From Opitutia bacterium (lineage in GTDB: Bacteria; Verrucomicrobiota; Verrucomicrobiia; Opitutales; Seribacteraceae): a DNA stretch of 33,583 bases. The DNA lies in the NCBI GenBank assembly GCA_002694035.1, contig NZKY01000054.1, positions 21,749 through 55,331 on the forward strand, given 5' to 3'. Numbering within the stretch: the first letter of the stretch is position 1; every line of letters starts with the position of its first letter. A model generated the notes under the pieces. It searched no databases, was not told where the DNA came from, and saw nothing but the letters and a program-made list of their open reading frames with translations. Positions 8,411 to 17,109 of this stretch are shown piece by piece. A program made the translations under genes and the position numbers.

Positions 8411-10561
8411 TCAAATTGGAGAAGCAAAAGGAAACTTATTTTCAAAAGGAAGGTTATCTTCATCAGCCGCATTCGGATTGGAAAAGATTTTGGTTGGATT
8501 TGTGTAAAGGGGATTGATGTTAAATTTTCTCATCAACAAAAGCATGTCCTGCGAACTCGTTTGTATGGTCTTTACTGCCATGGTACTATTTGCTTTCACG
8601 GCAGCTTCGTCATTAGTTTTTTTGATCGCAGATTTCATCGCAACAGCCGACTTAAAATTGACGCTATCTGCAACATTCTCATTATATCCTAGAGCTAGAG
8701 AGGCACCAACAGTTGCACCCTCAGTCGTGCCTTGATAAATTGCTTGTTTGATAATCAAGCCGTCTTCTCCAGATGTAATTCCACCAGTAATTGCCCCGTA
8801 TGTGGAACCATAGCTTACTGCTTCAGCGGCAGATATTGTTTCAAAATCATAAGTTCTTTTATCAGGCAAGGAATCCTTTTTCAGTCCGACTACCTGAAAC
8901 AAAGCACCGTGAGCGGCTCCATGGGCAATTGCCCTTGCAATTTCAATTTCGAATTCCTCGGTTACACCTTGAGGTTTGTCAACAAAAGATAGATTTTTGG
9001 CGGTTATTCCGCCGTAAGTCGAACCTTGAGAAGAATTGTTGATGATTGGTTGCAAAAGGGTAGGGTAGTATACTGCCAGTGCTGTATTACCTAATGAAGA
9101 ACCTAAGGCAGCACCGCTAGCAACAGAAAGGATTTCCTCACGCGTTGTTTTGTTGGCACTATCAGCAATAGTTGGATCGTTTTGAATGTGGATACTGGCA
9201 GCATCAATTGAACCATTTGCACTACCCTTAGCAGTTGCTTTGGCCAACTCATTTCTAGAATACATTTCCCAGCCTTCTTCGTAATCCCAAGATTTATCTA
9301 ATACACTTGCAAGCTGTGCACCCATTGAAGTGCCAAAAGCAACAGATTCTGCTAAACGATTGAGGGCATACCCATTTGCTTTTTCAATGGAGCTGGAAAT
9401 TATTTGATAAGATAATGATTGTGAAATTGACTCAGCAGCTTTCGTAGCAAGATTATTTTCTCTATAAATTTCGGTGCCCGAAGTGTTGTAAACTAAACTC
9501 AATGTCAATCCTGTAGAAATTGATTTAGTGGCTTCAAAAGCGAATAAGGTATTGTCACCTGCCAAAGAGAAGAACTGTTCGGCAACACCTTTCATCGATT
9601 CTTCCCCTAAAATTTTTGCAAAACCCTCAACATTTTGATCTGATAAATTATTTATATTCTGATACAGTAATCCGTCTGTTAAACCTTTTGACGCAAATTC
9701 CAAAAATCTAGACTTCTCTGGATCAAATTTCATAAAGCCCTTTATTCCATCAAACATCATCTGCTGATTTGGCTCATTTCTGCTAGAATTAACAGTACTT
9801 ATACTACCGGTAAAACCATTTCCACTTTCAGTTGCTTCGGATAGGATTTTTAGTAGTGATTTTATTGAATTTCTTACAAGATTTCTTTGGTGTTGATCGA
9901 TGATCTTTAGCTGATTTGGATATTTATTGCTGTTGAGATCAGATTCATTTAATGATCTAGCTAGTTGTTCTGAGATTTTCCTACTCCAATACGAAACATT
10001 TTCGTTCCATGATATTACTTTTTTGGGAATGATATTGGAGTATATGATTTCTGGCATTATGGAAATGTTTGCAGAAATGTCTTCACTCTTTGCTAAACTT
10101 GAATTTATATATGAAACCATTGAAGCATTAATTCCGGCTAATAAAGAATCATCGTTTAGATTAAAGTTCGTTTTATTGTCCACCAAGTAAGAAACTGCAT
10201 ACTCAAGAGCTTCACCAAGGTTTTCATCAGTAAAACTGTTAAAAGTTTTGGTCAGGGATGAAATTAACGCGGTTGTATCAGGCAAGGCTGATTGGTTTAA
10301 ATCTACAACACTCTGAATTGAAGTTGTGGCTGTATCACTAAGTCTTCTTTGATTAGAAATTGAGGGGATATGTGAGCCATCTGTTAGCGAAGGTAGATTA
10401 ATCAGTATAGTAGACTCGACCAAAGCCTTGTCTATTCCGGCATATAAAACATTGACCAATGTCGAAGCATTGATGCAAGTTATAATTAAGCAATGATTTA
10501 ACGGACTAAAATTAAAGGGCATTAATAGAAGTAAGTTACTCGCAACTAATTTAAAGTTCAA
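8411..10561 (-). CDS. Predicted exported protein with GxxxG alanine/glycine repeats, unknown function
   Basis: Not recognised as a known family; 716 residues. The N-terminus (MNFKLVASNLLLLMPF, hydrophobic to about residue 30, then INA-STL) looks like a weak signal peptide. The first 270 residues are Ser/Asn/Leu rich. From about 290 to 620 a degenerate repeat of about 26-37 residues recurs, with core A-x-x-x-G-[AST]-x-x-G-[AS]: SKGLTDGL (292), VAFGTSMGAQ (407), AKGSANGS (444), ASGAALGSS (481), SQGSTYGG (511), AIAHGAAHGAL (545), VSYGSTYGA (582), IYQGTTEGATVGAS (608). The GxxxG cores suggest close helix packing. The start is a TTG at 10561, two bases after the O-antigen ligase stop; an ATG at 10522 is an alternative. 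Operon placement suggests a role in polysaccharide assembly or the cell surface, which is inference. Confidence 0.7.
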   Translation of the reverse strand: MNFKLVASNLLLLMPFNFSPLNHCLIITCINASTLVNVLYAGIDKALVESTILINLPSLTDGSHIPSISNQRRLSDTATTSIQSVVDLNQSALPDTTALISSLTKTFNSFTDENLGEALEYAVSYLVDNKTNFNLNDDSLLAGINASMVSYINSSLAKSEDISANISIMPEIIYSNIIPKKVISWNENVSYWSRKISEQLARSLNESDLNSNKYPNQLKIIDQHQRNLVRNSIKSLLKILSEATESGNGFTGSISTVNSSRNEPNQQMMFDGIKGFMKFDPEKSRFLEFASKGLTDGLLYQNINNLSDQNVEGFAKILGEESMKGVAEQFFSLAGDNTLFAFEATKSISTGLTLSLVYNTSGTEIYRENNLATKAAESISQSLSYQIISSSIEKANGYALNRLAESVAFGTSMGAQLASVLDKSWDYEEGWEMYSRNELAKATAKGSANGSIDAASIHIQNDPTIADSANKTTREEILSVASGAALGSSLGNTALAVYYPTLLQPIINNSSQGSTYGGITAKNLSFVDKPQGVTEEFEIEIARAIAHGAAHGALFQVVGLKKDSLPDKRTYDFETISAAEAVSYGSTYGAITGGITSGEDGLIIKQAIYQGTTEGATVGASLALGYNENVADSVNFKSAVAMKSAIKKTNDEAAVKANSTMAVKTIQTSSQDMLLLMRKFNINPLYTNPTKIFSNPNAADEDNLPFENKFPFASPI

Positions 10562-10563
10562 CC

Positions 10564-12153
10564 TTATTGCTCAAAATCTTTGCTAGATAAAACTGAGTAC
10601 TTAAAAGCACAACCTGTAATGATAGAGAAATAAAGTAAGCATGCGGGCGTCTGACTGGGGAAATCTACTATTGAATAAAGCAAAAATAAAACGCTCCCCA
10701 ATAAAAGTATCTTAGCTGTGTCAGATCTAGTTAAAAACAAAAATTTGAGAATATAAAATAAGTAAGGTACGATTAATAAGAATCCAAATAATCCAAATTC
10801 TGAAACTTTTTCTAACCAATCATTATGACCATATCTTACTAGTGGTGTGTATTCAACATGTGCATGTTGAAGACCAAGACTGCGCTCATTTCTAGTCTCT
10901 AATGATTGAAAAATCGGATTTACAATTTTATAAGAACCAAATCCGTAACCAAATATAGGTTTTTCGCTAATTTGAGAAACTAAATCCTTCCACAATAATA
11001 TTCTAAAGGGTAACTTTCCAGCCTTTAAATTATTTACTTGAGAATCGAAGTTGGATAACATTTCTTTCCATGTTTCATTATGGTAAATTTTAGTAAAAAA
11101 AATGGAGCTTACTATTATAATAAAAAATAAAAAAACAAAGTAAAAATATTTTTTATAAGATTTTATTTGTAGAAAAATTCTCGGAAATAACATTATGGTT
11201 AAAAAAAATATAATTAATAGAATTGAGCCAGATTTGGAACCCGAGAATGGTATTGATAAAACTCCTAAAATTATACTAACCATTAGCATTACGAGTTTTG
11301 GTTTTCGATAATCTATGGTTCGAGTTTTTTTGTATTGATGAAGTAGATAAGCAAAAGAAGCGGTTAAGCTTAAAAGAACGAAACATGCCCAATGGTTTTT
11401 ATAGGTAAATGTTGAAAAAAAATAGCGAGGTTCAGGCGTATCCCAAATACCAAGAATCTCCAGTAAATTATCAGATGGAACATAGTTAAGTTTCTGCCAT
11501 AAACCAACAATTGCGAGAAGCCCACTGTTTATTCCCATCAAAAAAATCAAATTACGAATGTGCTTTCGTTTTTTTATGGTTAAAAAAATAATTATAGCGG
11601 CAGACAATTGAATTAATTTATGAAAAAAATCTAGAAGAATTTCATTGTCTCTAAAACTAATGGCAGGAAGATAGGTTTTATTATTTAAAGTAATTTTTTT
11701 TTCATAATTGTTAATTAATTTATCAATTGGAGTGCTTGAAACTTCAAATTTATCATAATAACGATTTTTAAAATCAAAAAATGTTGTCAAAGATAATTGT
11801 TGATTTGACCGAGAAAGGATGTAGTTGTCTTTAAAAAACGATGAGGTAAATATAACCTTTTCAAAGTTTTTTTCTCTAGAAAGTGCTTCTTCTACCGATA
11901 ACTCAGTCCAATCCTGCTCGTTTAATGCCTTGTAAGAAGGATTTAAATATGAGCATACAAAAAGAAATACTACGAGTATTACAGGGGCAAAATATTTAAG
12001 TATGTATTTAAGCCTGTATTCAGAATATAATATTATAATTATATAATACACTAATACTATGTCTATTGTGAATAAGATCCAAGTACCGGCAAGACCTGCT
12101 TTACACCAAGGTACAAGTACAAGCAAAAAAACAATTGGGTTAAGGGATTTCAA
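10564..12153 (-). CDS. O-antigen ligase / Wzy-type polysaccharide polymerase family membrane protein
   Basis: Integral membrane glycosyl-polymer ligase or polymerase acting at the periplasmic face. The 529 residues hold roughly 11-12 hydrophobic segments and a long hydrophilic loop between about residues 375 and 445. That loop contains GYGFGSYK, QHAHVEY and YGHNDWLEKVSEFGLFGF, the signature of the Wzy_C/WaaL family (HNDWL followed by an EFG or ETG helix). Another extracytoplasmic region (about 70-165) is unusually large. The start is TTG at 12153. It is divergent from the beta-barrel/Wza/Wzc genes and just upstream of the GxxxG-repeat gene. Whether it is a polymerase (Wzy) or an O-antigen ligase (WaaL) cannot be told from sequence; capsule-locus context favours polymerase. 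Confidence 0.85.
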   Translation of the reverse strand: MKSLNPIVFLLVLVPWCKAGLAGTWILFTIDIVLVYYIIIILYSEYRLKYILKYFAPVILVVFLFVCSYLNPSYKALNEQDWTELSVEEALSREKNFEKVIFTSSFFKDNYILSRSNQQLSLTTFFDFKNRYYDKFEVSSTPIDKLINNYEKKITLNNKTYLPAISFRDNEILLDFFHKLIQLSAAIIIFLTIKKRKHIRNLIFLMGINSGLLAIVGLWQKLNYVPSDNLLEILGIWDTPEPRYFFSTFTYKNHWACFVLLSLTASFAYLLHQYKKTRTIDYRKPKLVMLMVSIILGVLSIPFSGSKSGSILLIIFFLTIMLFPRIFLQIKSYKKYFYFVFLFFIIIVSSIFFTKIYHNETWKEMLSNFDSQVNNLKAGKLPFRILLWKDLVSQISEKPIFGYGFGSYKIVNPIFQSLETRNERSLGLQHAHVEYTPLVRYGHNDWLEKVSEFGLFGFLLIVPYLFYILKFLFLTRSDTAKILLLGSVLFLLYSIVDFPSQTPACLLYFSIITGCAFKYSVLSSKDFEQ

Positions 12154-12194
12154 ATTCAGTACACTCTTAGGTATTTTTAGGCAAAATTACGAAT

Positions 12195-12207
12195 ATATTG
12201 ACAATAT
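12195..12207. promoter_or_regulatory. Short inverted repeat overlapping a TTGACA box in a divergent intergenic region
   Basis: ATATTG-A-CAATAT is a perfect 13-base inverted repeat between the divergent polysaccharide polymerase and beta-barrel genes. It overlaps TTGACA (12198-12203), a match to the -35 consensus for plus-strand transcription. The best -10-like hexamer (GATTAT, 12223-12228) is at a rather long spacing of 19. A repressor site over a promoter is a plausible reading, unproven. Confidence 0.25.
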
Positions 12208-12216
12208 TTTTATAAG

Positions 12217-13515
12217 TTGATTGATTATAAGGATACCCAAATCATAGTGTCTATCTATACTTTTCTGCCCAAATTTTCATTTAGACTATTTTGCATTTCG
12301 CTAAGTCTAGCATTTACAATAAATGTTAATGCATTTGTTGAGGGCAAGTTTGGTAAACTTGAAGCTTCAGCAACTCTAAGGGGCGAATATGATTCCCGTG
12401 TTTTTGGAATATCAACAAATTCATTTCAGGGTGCAAAATCTTCTAATAGTCCATTGATTGCCGCCAATGAATTAAAAAGTGAGGACGATCTTATAATAAG
12501 TTTGTCTCCTGCCTTACATTTCACAAAACAGACGAGGTGGTTTACTTTTAGCGGAACTGGGGGTCTTCAAATGACTCGGTATATAAAAAATAATGATAAA
12601 AGCTACACCCAACCTCTCACCACCTTTACAATTGATTTTGATGAAACTTTAACCAAAAACAAACGCGTTTCAAACAATGCTAAAATTAGATTTGATGCTA
12701 CATTTGATCTTGGTCAAAGCGTTGGCGGAAGTGTTTTAGAACAGGATCTTATAGCCTTCACTTATTTTGTTGCCGGTCTTAATGTTCGCTATAACCATAG
12801 CCCTAAATTTGGCGTTGGTGCTGGTACTTCCTACAATGTTCGATATTATCAATCTGGTGCTACACAAGAAAGGGTTTATCATGACATTACAACCATACCT
12901 GTTTCTCTTAGAGCATTCTATATATACTCTGAAAAATTAGATTTTTATTCAGATTATACTTTCAGTCGAACCAACGATGATCAAGCTGGGTCCAATACAC
13001 TTTCTGACTCCATTTCTCACTCGATTACCTTTGGAGCACAAGGGAATTATTCATCAAAACTTTCTGGCAATGCTAATGTCGGATATGCATTGCAAGATTA
13101 CGATAATGAAAAAGTTTCTAATCAAGATAATTTAATCACAAGTATAGGGTTAGATTGGAACCTTAATACCAAAACTTCTTTGGGCTTTGATGTTAACCGA
13201 GCATTTTCACCTTCTGCTCAAGGTTTTTCAACTTTTAGCACTATGGGGCGCGTAAGTGTTTCTCATCGGTTAAATGAAAAAATCACAGGACTTGCATATC
13301 TGAGTGGGGGAAATGTCAGTTACACATATCCTACAAATGCCATAACCTCTCGAGATTCCTCCAGCCTTAATCAATTTGGATTAGGTGCGAGTTTGCAAAG
13401 ACGGTTAACGCCATACATTACAATCAGTGGTGGATACGATTTTTCATTTACAGACAGGTCCATTGAAGAATACAGTCGACATCTTTTTCATGCACAAGCT
13501 ACTGGTCGGTTCTAG
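12217..13515 (+). CDS. Outer-membrane beta-barrel protein of the polysaccharide export locus
   Basis: Predicted outer-membrane barrel, up to 432 residues. The N-terminus has a signal peptide (FRLFCISLSLAFTINVNA, cleavage likely before FVEG). The mature chain consists of alternating short hydrophobic/polar strands rich in Tyr, Thr, Ser and Phe, and ends in phenylalanine (ATGRF), the usual OMP C-terminal signal for BAM. The start is uncertain: TTG at 12217 gives the longest form, while GTG at 12247 (about 422 residues) puts the signal peptide closer to the N-terminus. The Wza-like gene follows three bases after the stop. In similar loci such barrels are annotated only as outer membrane beta-barrel proteins, perhaps a polysaccharide secretion pore or anchor; that role is inferred. 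Confidence 0.8.
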   Translation: MIDYKDTQIIVSIYTFLPKFSFRLFCISLSLAFTINVNAFVEGKFGKLEASATLRGEYDSRVFGISTNSFQGAKSSNSPLIAANELKSEDDLIISLSPALHFTKQTRWFTFSGTGGLQMTRYIKNNDKSYTQPLTTFTIDFDETLTKNKRVSNNAKIRFDATFDLGQSVGGSVLEQDLIAFTYFVAGLNVRYNHSPKFGVGAGTSYNVRYYQSGATQERVYHDITTIPVSLRAFYIYSEKLDFYSDYTFSRTNDDQAGSNTLSDSISHSITFGAQGNYSSKLSGNANVGYALQDYDNEKVSNQDNLITSIGLDWNLNTKTSLGFDVNRAFSPSAQGFSTFSTMGRVSVSHRLNEKITGLAYLSGGNVSYTYPTNAITSRDSSSLNQFGLGASLQRRLTPYITISGGYDFSFTDRSIEEYSRHLFHAQATGRF

Positions 13516-13518
13516 GTT

Positions 13519-14154
13519 ATGATTAAATGGGTTTTGTTTTTAAATTGTGTTTTTATTCTAAATCCACTTGTAGGGCAGAATAAGTATAATGATGATCCTT
13601 CAATCATTAAAGATCCCACGGGATATAAATTAAGAATTGGAGATAGCCTGAGAATTGCGGTACGTGGAGAAACCGAGACTGCTGTAGATGCTATAATCGA
13701 TTCAGAGGGCAAAGTTCGAGTTGTTTATCTCGGAGAACTTAAGGTTTCTGGGATGAATTCAAAACAAGTCGAGAAACTTATTGTTAACGAGTATCAAAAA
13801 AACTTAATTTATCAAAATCCAATTGTTAGTATATTAATAACAAAATATTCTGATCGGGTTGTTTTTCTATCTGGATCTGTTAATCGAAAGGGACCTTATA
13901 TTTTTCCTCCAGAAGTTGAGGCAATGAATATTGTAGAAGTTATAGCTAGGGCAGGCGGATTCACTGATATTGCACGTAAAAACAAAGTATTTGTTACCCG
14001 AACTTTTTATGATGTATCTGGACAAGTGAAAGACACCAAAACATATGAGGTCAATGTAGAAGCGTTGAGCACAGGAAACCTACTTCTGGGTTCAGCAAGT
14101 AGATTTTGGATTTATCCCGGTGATCGAATTGAAGTCCCCGAGAGACTTATTTAA
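13519..14154 (+). CDS. Polysaccharide export protein, Wza-like (Poly_export + SLBB), short non-lipidated form
   Basis: Periplasmic/outer-membrane component of a Wzx/Wzy-type export channel. A signal peptide (about 1-19, cut after LVG or VGQ) is followed by a Poly_export domain beginning GYKLRIGDSLRIAVRGE, with the DSEGKVRVVYLGELKVSG strand pair. One SLBB-like domain (about 110-190) contains VVFLSGSVNRKGPY and VIARAGGFTDIARKNKV. At 211 residues it is much shorter than E. coli Wza (about 380), which has further domains and a C-terminal membrane helix. No lipobox cysteine is present at the cleavage site, whereas Wza is a lipoprotein. The adjacent beta-barrel protein could supply the missing outer-membrane portion. 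Its stop overlaps the Wzc-like start (TAATG). Confidence 0.9.
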   Translation: MIKWVLFLNCVFILNPLVGQNKYNDDPSIIKDPTGYKLRIGDSLRIAVRGETETAVDAIIDSEGKVRVVYLGELKVSGMNSKQVEKLIVNEYQKNLIYQNPIVSILITKYSDRVVFLSGSVNRKGPYIFPPEVEAMNIVEVIARAGGFTDIARKNKVFVTRTFYDVSGQVKDTKTYEVNVEALSTGNLLLGSASRFWIYPGDRIEVPERLI

Positions 14155-16406
14155 TGGAAGAAGAGATTGAAAATTTAAATTCGCAGGGATCAGTTCGTTC
14201 TAAAAGTAAGACCAAAAGTATTGCTGAAATATTACTTGTTATTAGGGACAGATGGCTTTTGGCACTATCTTTAGCATTACCGATTTCATTAGGATATGTT
14301 TACCTGAAATTTCAGGACACAGAATTTTTTCAGTCCTCTTCATCTTTTCGTTTAATCCCGCCCCCCGCAGTTCTCAATCTTCAGAAGGTTGATCGAGACA
14401 CACAAGTTCAGGGTCTTGTTGCAAAACATAGGGAAGGATTGAATAGCCAAGAACTTAAAGCAAGTGTAATTCAAAAAATTTCCGATAATCCCGAGTCTAA
14501 ATCAATTATGTTGGCGCCTTTCTTAAGGGAAGGAATACCAGTTGGAGTTGAGTCAACTATTAGTTATTCAATAAGTGTTTCTCCCCCTTCTGAAGGAAGA
14601 CCGCGATTTGTAATAAGTTCAACTTCTAGAAGTGCAAAAGGGGCAATGCTTGTTGCTGATTTGGTTCAGTCAGAATACGAAAAACTTCATAAAAGTAAAA
14701 AGAATCAACAAGTTGAATCTGTTAGAAATCTTCTAGAAAAGTTGCTTGCACAAAGTATTGAGAAAGAATCACAACTTGCCGACGAAATGTCAGCCTATAA
14801 GAAAAACTTAGGCTTACCATTTATTGAAGATGAAAAAAGGGACACTGCAGATAGGAAAAGCCAATACTCTGCAGAGGTCACCACATCTAAACTCGAACAA
14901 ATTAAAATAGATTCGCTTTTAAGACAAGTGTTACAAATTCAGGCTAGAATTGGCTCTAGAAATAGCTCAAGTAGATCTAAGGATATCGATAATGACATAG
15001 CATTAATCAAAGATTTTTTTGAGATTGATGCGATTGAGAGTTTTGGCAATGTACCTTCCTTAAGAAAAACTCTATTTGATCTCGAAAAAACACGTATGAG
15101 GTATCAAGAGGGATCACCAGGTTATCTAGAGAGACATCCTAAAATGCTTGAAAATGCTAGACAGGTAAATGAAGTAAAGAATTCATTGATTAAGGAAGTG
15201 ACTTCAGCCATTGAAGATTTGAAAGACAAAAGGGTTCAACTCACTGCACAAGAAAAAGAGTTCCAGCAAGCGATGGAAAAAGTTCAACAAGATTCAATGA
15301 AACTAAGTGAAATTGAAGAATGGTTAATCAATAAAGAGAGGGAGCTCACTGTGGTTAGAACAAGTACGGATCAAATTCAGAAAAGGTTGAATGAAGTAAG
15401 AATTGAACAAGCATTGCCTTCTGAACAAGAGGAACCTTTGCATAAAGAGCAATATGCATTTTTACCTGGTGGTCCGTACACTCCGGATAAAGCAAAAATC
15501 AAGAGAACTGGTATTTATATTTTTCTAGGTTTGTTCATTCTCATTCCTGTAAGTCTTGAATTAGTAGACAACCGAGTAAAATCTCCATTTGATGTAGAGG
15601 TTTTCATTGGTAAAGATTTAATAGGTGGTATTCCTAAAATATCCGATGTGGAGGAGGCACACAGACCTTTGATCGTTGGTAATGACCTTGATGATGGACT
15701 TACAGAATCTTTTCGAAGTATGTTTAGCAGAATTCAAATGAATTCTCAGACTGAATACCCCAAAACAATTCTCATTACTTCAGCAATTCCAAGTGAGGGG
15801 AAAAGTTTAATTTCAGCTAATCTAGCATACAGTTGTGCAAATCATGGTCGCAGGACTGTGTTAGTTGATTTTGATTTAAGACGACCTGGATTGCACAAAT
15901 TTTGTGGAATAGAAAACAAGACTGGGCTTGTTTCTCTTGTAAATGTGGCTTCCTCAAAAGAAAATTTAAAGAACTCTATTAATGATTCGGTTCAAGAAAT
16001 TCATCCTAATCTATACATCTTACCATCAGGAGGAAAGACGCGTGCAGCAACTGAAATGTTAGAACAAAAAGAATTTGATATTGTTCATAATGAATTAAAA
16101 GAAATGTTTGATGTTATAATTGTGGACAGTCCCCCTATTGGTTTATTTCCGGATTCCCTGGCAATCGCTAGAAAGGTAGACGATGTTCTTTTCGTAACGC
16201 GTTATGGAAAAGTTTCGAGAAAAATTGCAAAAAACCTTGTAGAGAACCTTGAAGAAACAGGCGTAAATGTTCTAGGAGTCGTATTAAACGATCTACCACA
16301 GAAGAAAGCTCCAGGTTATTATTATTCTGGCTATTATGGATATGGGTATTTTCGCTATAAATATTACAATAAATATTATGGAAAAGAGAAAAAGTCTGAA
16401 GCATAG
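14154..16406 (+). CDS. Wzc-like polysaccharide co-polymerase and BY-kinase (autophosphorylating tyrosine kinase)
   Basis: Inner-membrane chain-length regulator and bacterial tyrosine kinase, 750 residues. Order: Wzz domain with first membrane helix (about 33-52), a long periplasmic coiled coil (about 180-420), the PYTPDKAKIKR segment before a second helix (about 452-471), then a cytoplasmic kinase. The kinase shows Walker A in AIPSEGKSLISANLAYS (about 543-558), Walker A' in VLVDFDLRRPGLHK (about 568-581) and Walker B in VIIVDSPPIGL (about 652-662). The C-terminus (about 720-745) is a tyrosine cluster with about a dozen Tyr, the expected autophosphorylation tail. It overlaps the export gene by one base. 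Its fused kinase matches the Gram-negative (Wzc/GumC) architecture. Confidence 0.94.
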   Translation: MEEEIENLNSQGSVRSKSKTKSIAEILLVIRDRWLLALSLALPISLGYVYLKFQDTEFFQSSSSFRLIPPPAVLNLQKVDRDTQVQGLVAKHREGLNSQELKASVIQKISDNPESKSIMLAPFLREGIPVGVESTISYSISVSPPSEGRPRFVISSTSRSAKGAMLVADLVQSEYEKLHKSKKNQQVESVRNLLEKLLAQSIEKESQLADEMSAYKKNLGLPFIEDEKRDTADRKSQYSAEVTTSKLEQIKIDSLLRQVLQIQARIGSRNSSSRSKDIDNDIALIKDFFEIDAIESFGNVPSLRKTLFDLEKTRMRYQEGSPGYLERHPKMLENARQVNEVKNSLIKEVTSAIEDLKDKRVQLTAQEKEFQQAMEKVQQDSMKLSEIEEWLINKERELTVVRTSTDQIQKRLNEVRIEQALPSEQEEPLHKEQYAFLPGGPYTPDKAKIKRTGIYIFLGLFILIPVSLELVDNRVKSPFDVEVFIGKDLIGGIPKISDVEEAHRPLIVGNDLDDGLTESFRSMFSRIQMNSQTEYPKTILITSAIPSEGKSLISANLAYSCANHGRRTVLVDFDLRRPGLHKFCGIENKTGLVSLVNVASSKENLKNSINDSVQEIHPNLYILPSGGKTRAATEMLEQKEFDIVHNELKEMFDVIIVDSPPIGLFPDSLAIARKVDDVLFVTRYGKVSRKIAKNLVENLEETGVNVLGVVLNDLPQKKAPGYYYSGYYGYGYFRYKYYNKYYGKEKKSEA

Positions 16407-16456
16407 TTACCACTTTGATTAATTAGAGAAACAAATTTTTTAAAAAGTAAATTATT

Positions 16457-16666
16457 ATGTTTGAATATAAGACTATTTCTGTTTCTCCTGAAGGTATAAG
16501 AGTTAAAGGGGATGACATGAGTGAACAATTATCTGAATTGCTTAACAAACATTTTAATCAATATGCAAAAAGTGGATGGCGTGTTATTTCTCTCTTGCCA
16601 ACAATGAAAAGTGAAGGTGCCGTTACAAAAATTTTGATTACATTGGAACGTGAAAAAGATAATTAA
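16457..16666 (+). CDS. Small DUF4177-like protein
   Basis: A 69-residue protein matching the DUF4177 pattern as I know it: FEYKTISVSPEG at the start, a helix (SEQLSELLNKHFNQYAKSGW), then WRVISLLP and a final strand ILITLERE. This corresponds to the family's YEYKVV ... LNELGAEGWELVSV ... LILKR layout. Function unknown; such proteins are small alpha/beta folds in many bacteria. ATG at 16457, no Shine-Dalgarno, 50 bases after the Wzc-like gene. Its stop overlaps that of the convergent lipoprotein gene (TTAA shared). Confidence 0.7.
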   Translation: MFEYKTISVSPEGIRVKGDDMSEQLSELLNKHFNQYAKSGWRVISLLPTMKSEGAVTKILITLEREKDN

Positions 16667-17088
16667 AGAAACTCCACATTCACTATTCGATCTCCATTAA
16701 TAGTGAGAATTACAAAATCTCTATTTTTTTGACAGAGCTTAAATTGCAGAGAGTCTAGCGACCAATTTGAAGAAACAATATTTTCCCAAAGATATAATCT
16801 TCTTTCCCACAGTTTATTTTCAATAAAATTTTGTGCGAGGACTTTATACTGCAAACCAAGTAAATCATTTAATTTGTATATATTTTCTCCAACCTTCATA
16901 TCCACGAGAATTCTGCTTTCTAGATCTCGAAGGCTTTCAACGGCTTCAATCTCTAAGGCTCTTAAATGGTTATTTTGTTTTAATTGAATAGCCGCAGATT
17001 GTTGTTGATACTGTAAGTCAGGATCCCACTTATTGTTTCCGCAAGAAACAAATAAAAGAATTAAAATAACGACGGAAGATTTAAACAT
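16663..17088 (-). CDS. Small predicted lipoprotein, unknown function
   Basis: From ATG at 17088 the product (141 residues) starts MFKSSVVILILLFVSCGNNK, a signal peptide with lipobox FVSC, so C16 should be lipidated. The open frame extends upstream to 17151, but that start would bury the signal peptide and overlap the divergent gene. The mature part is mostly helical and charged (QSAAIQLKQNNHLRALEIEAVESL), ending with a short beta-rich segment (RDFVILTINGDRIVNVEFL). No family recognised. It faces the next gene across a 21-base divergent gap, so a shared compact promoter region is likely. Confidence 0.7.
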   Translation of the reverse strand: MFKSSVVILILLFVSCGNNKWDPDLQYQQQSAAIQLKQNNHLRALEIEAVESLRDLESRILVDMKVGENIYKLNDLLGLQYKVLAQNFIENKLWERRLYLWENIVSSNWSLDSLQFKLCQKNRDFVILTINGDRIVNVEFL

Positions 17089-17109
17089 AGCATATTTTCT
17101 TAATCGGAA

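Noticed and set aside
8514-9042. Plus-strand open frames opposite the GxxxG-repeat gene
   Set aside because: They are complements of the Ala/Gly/Ser-rich repeat coding strand and have no recognisable domains.
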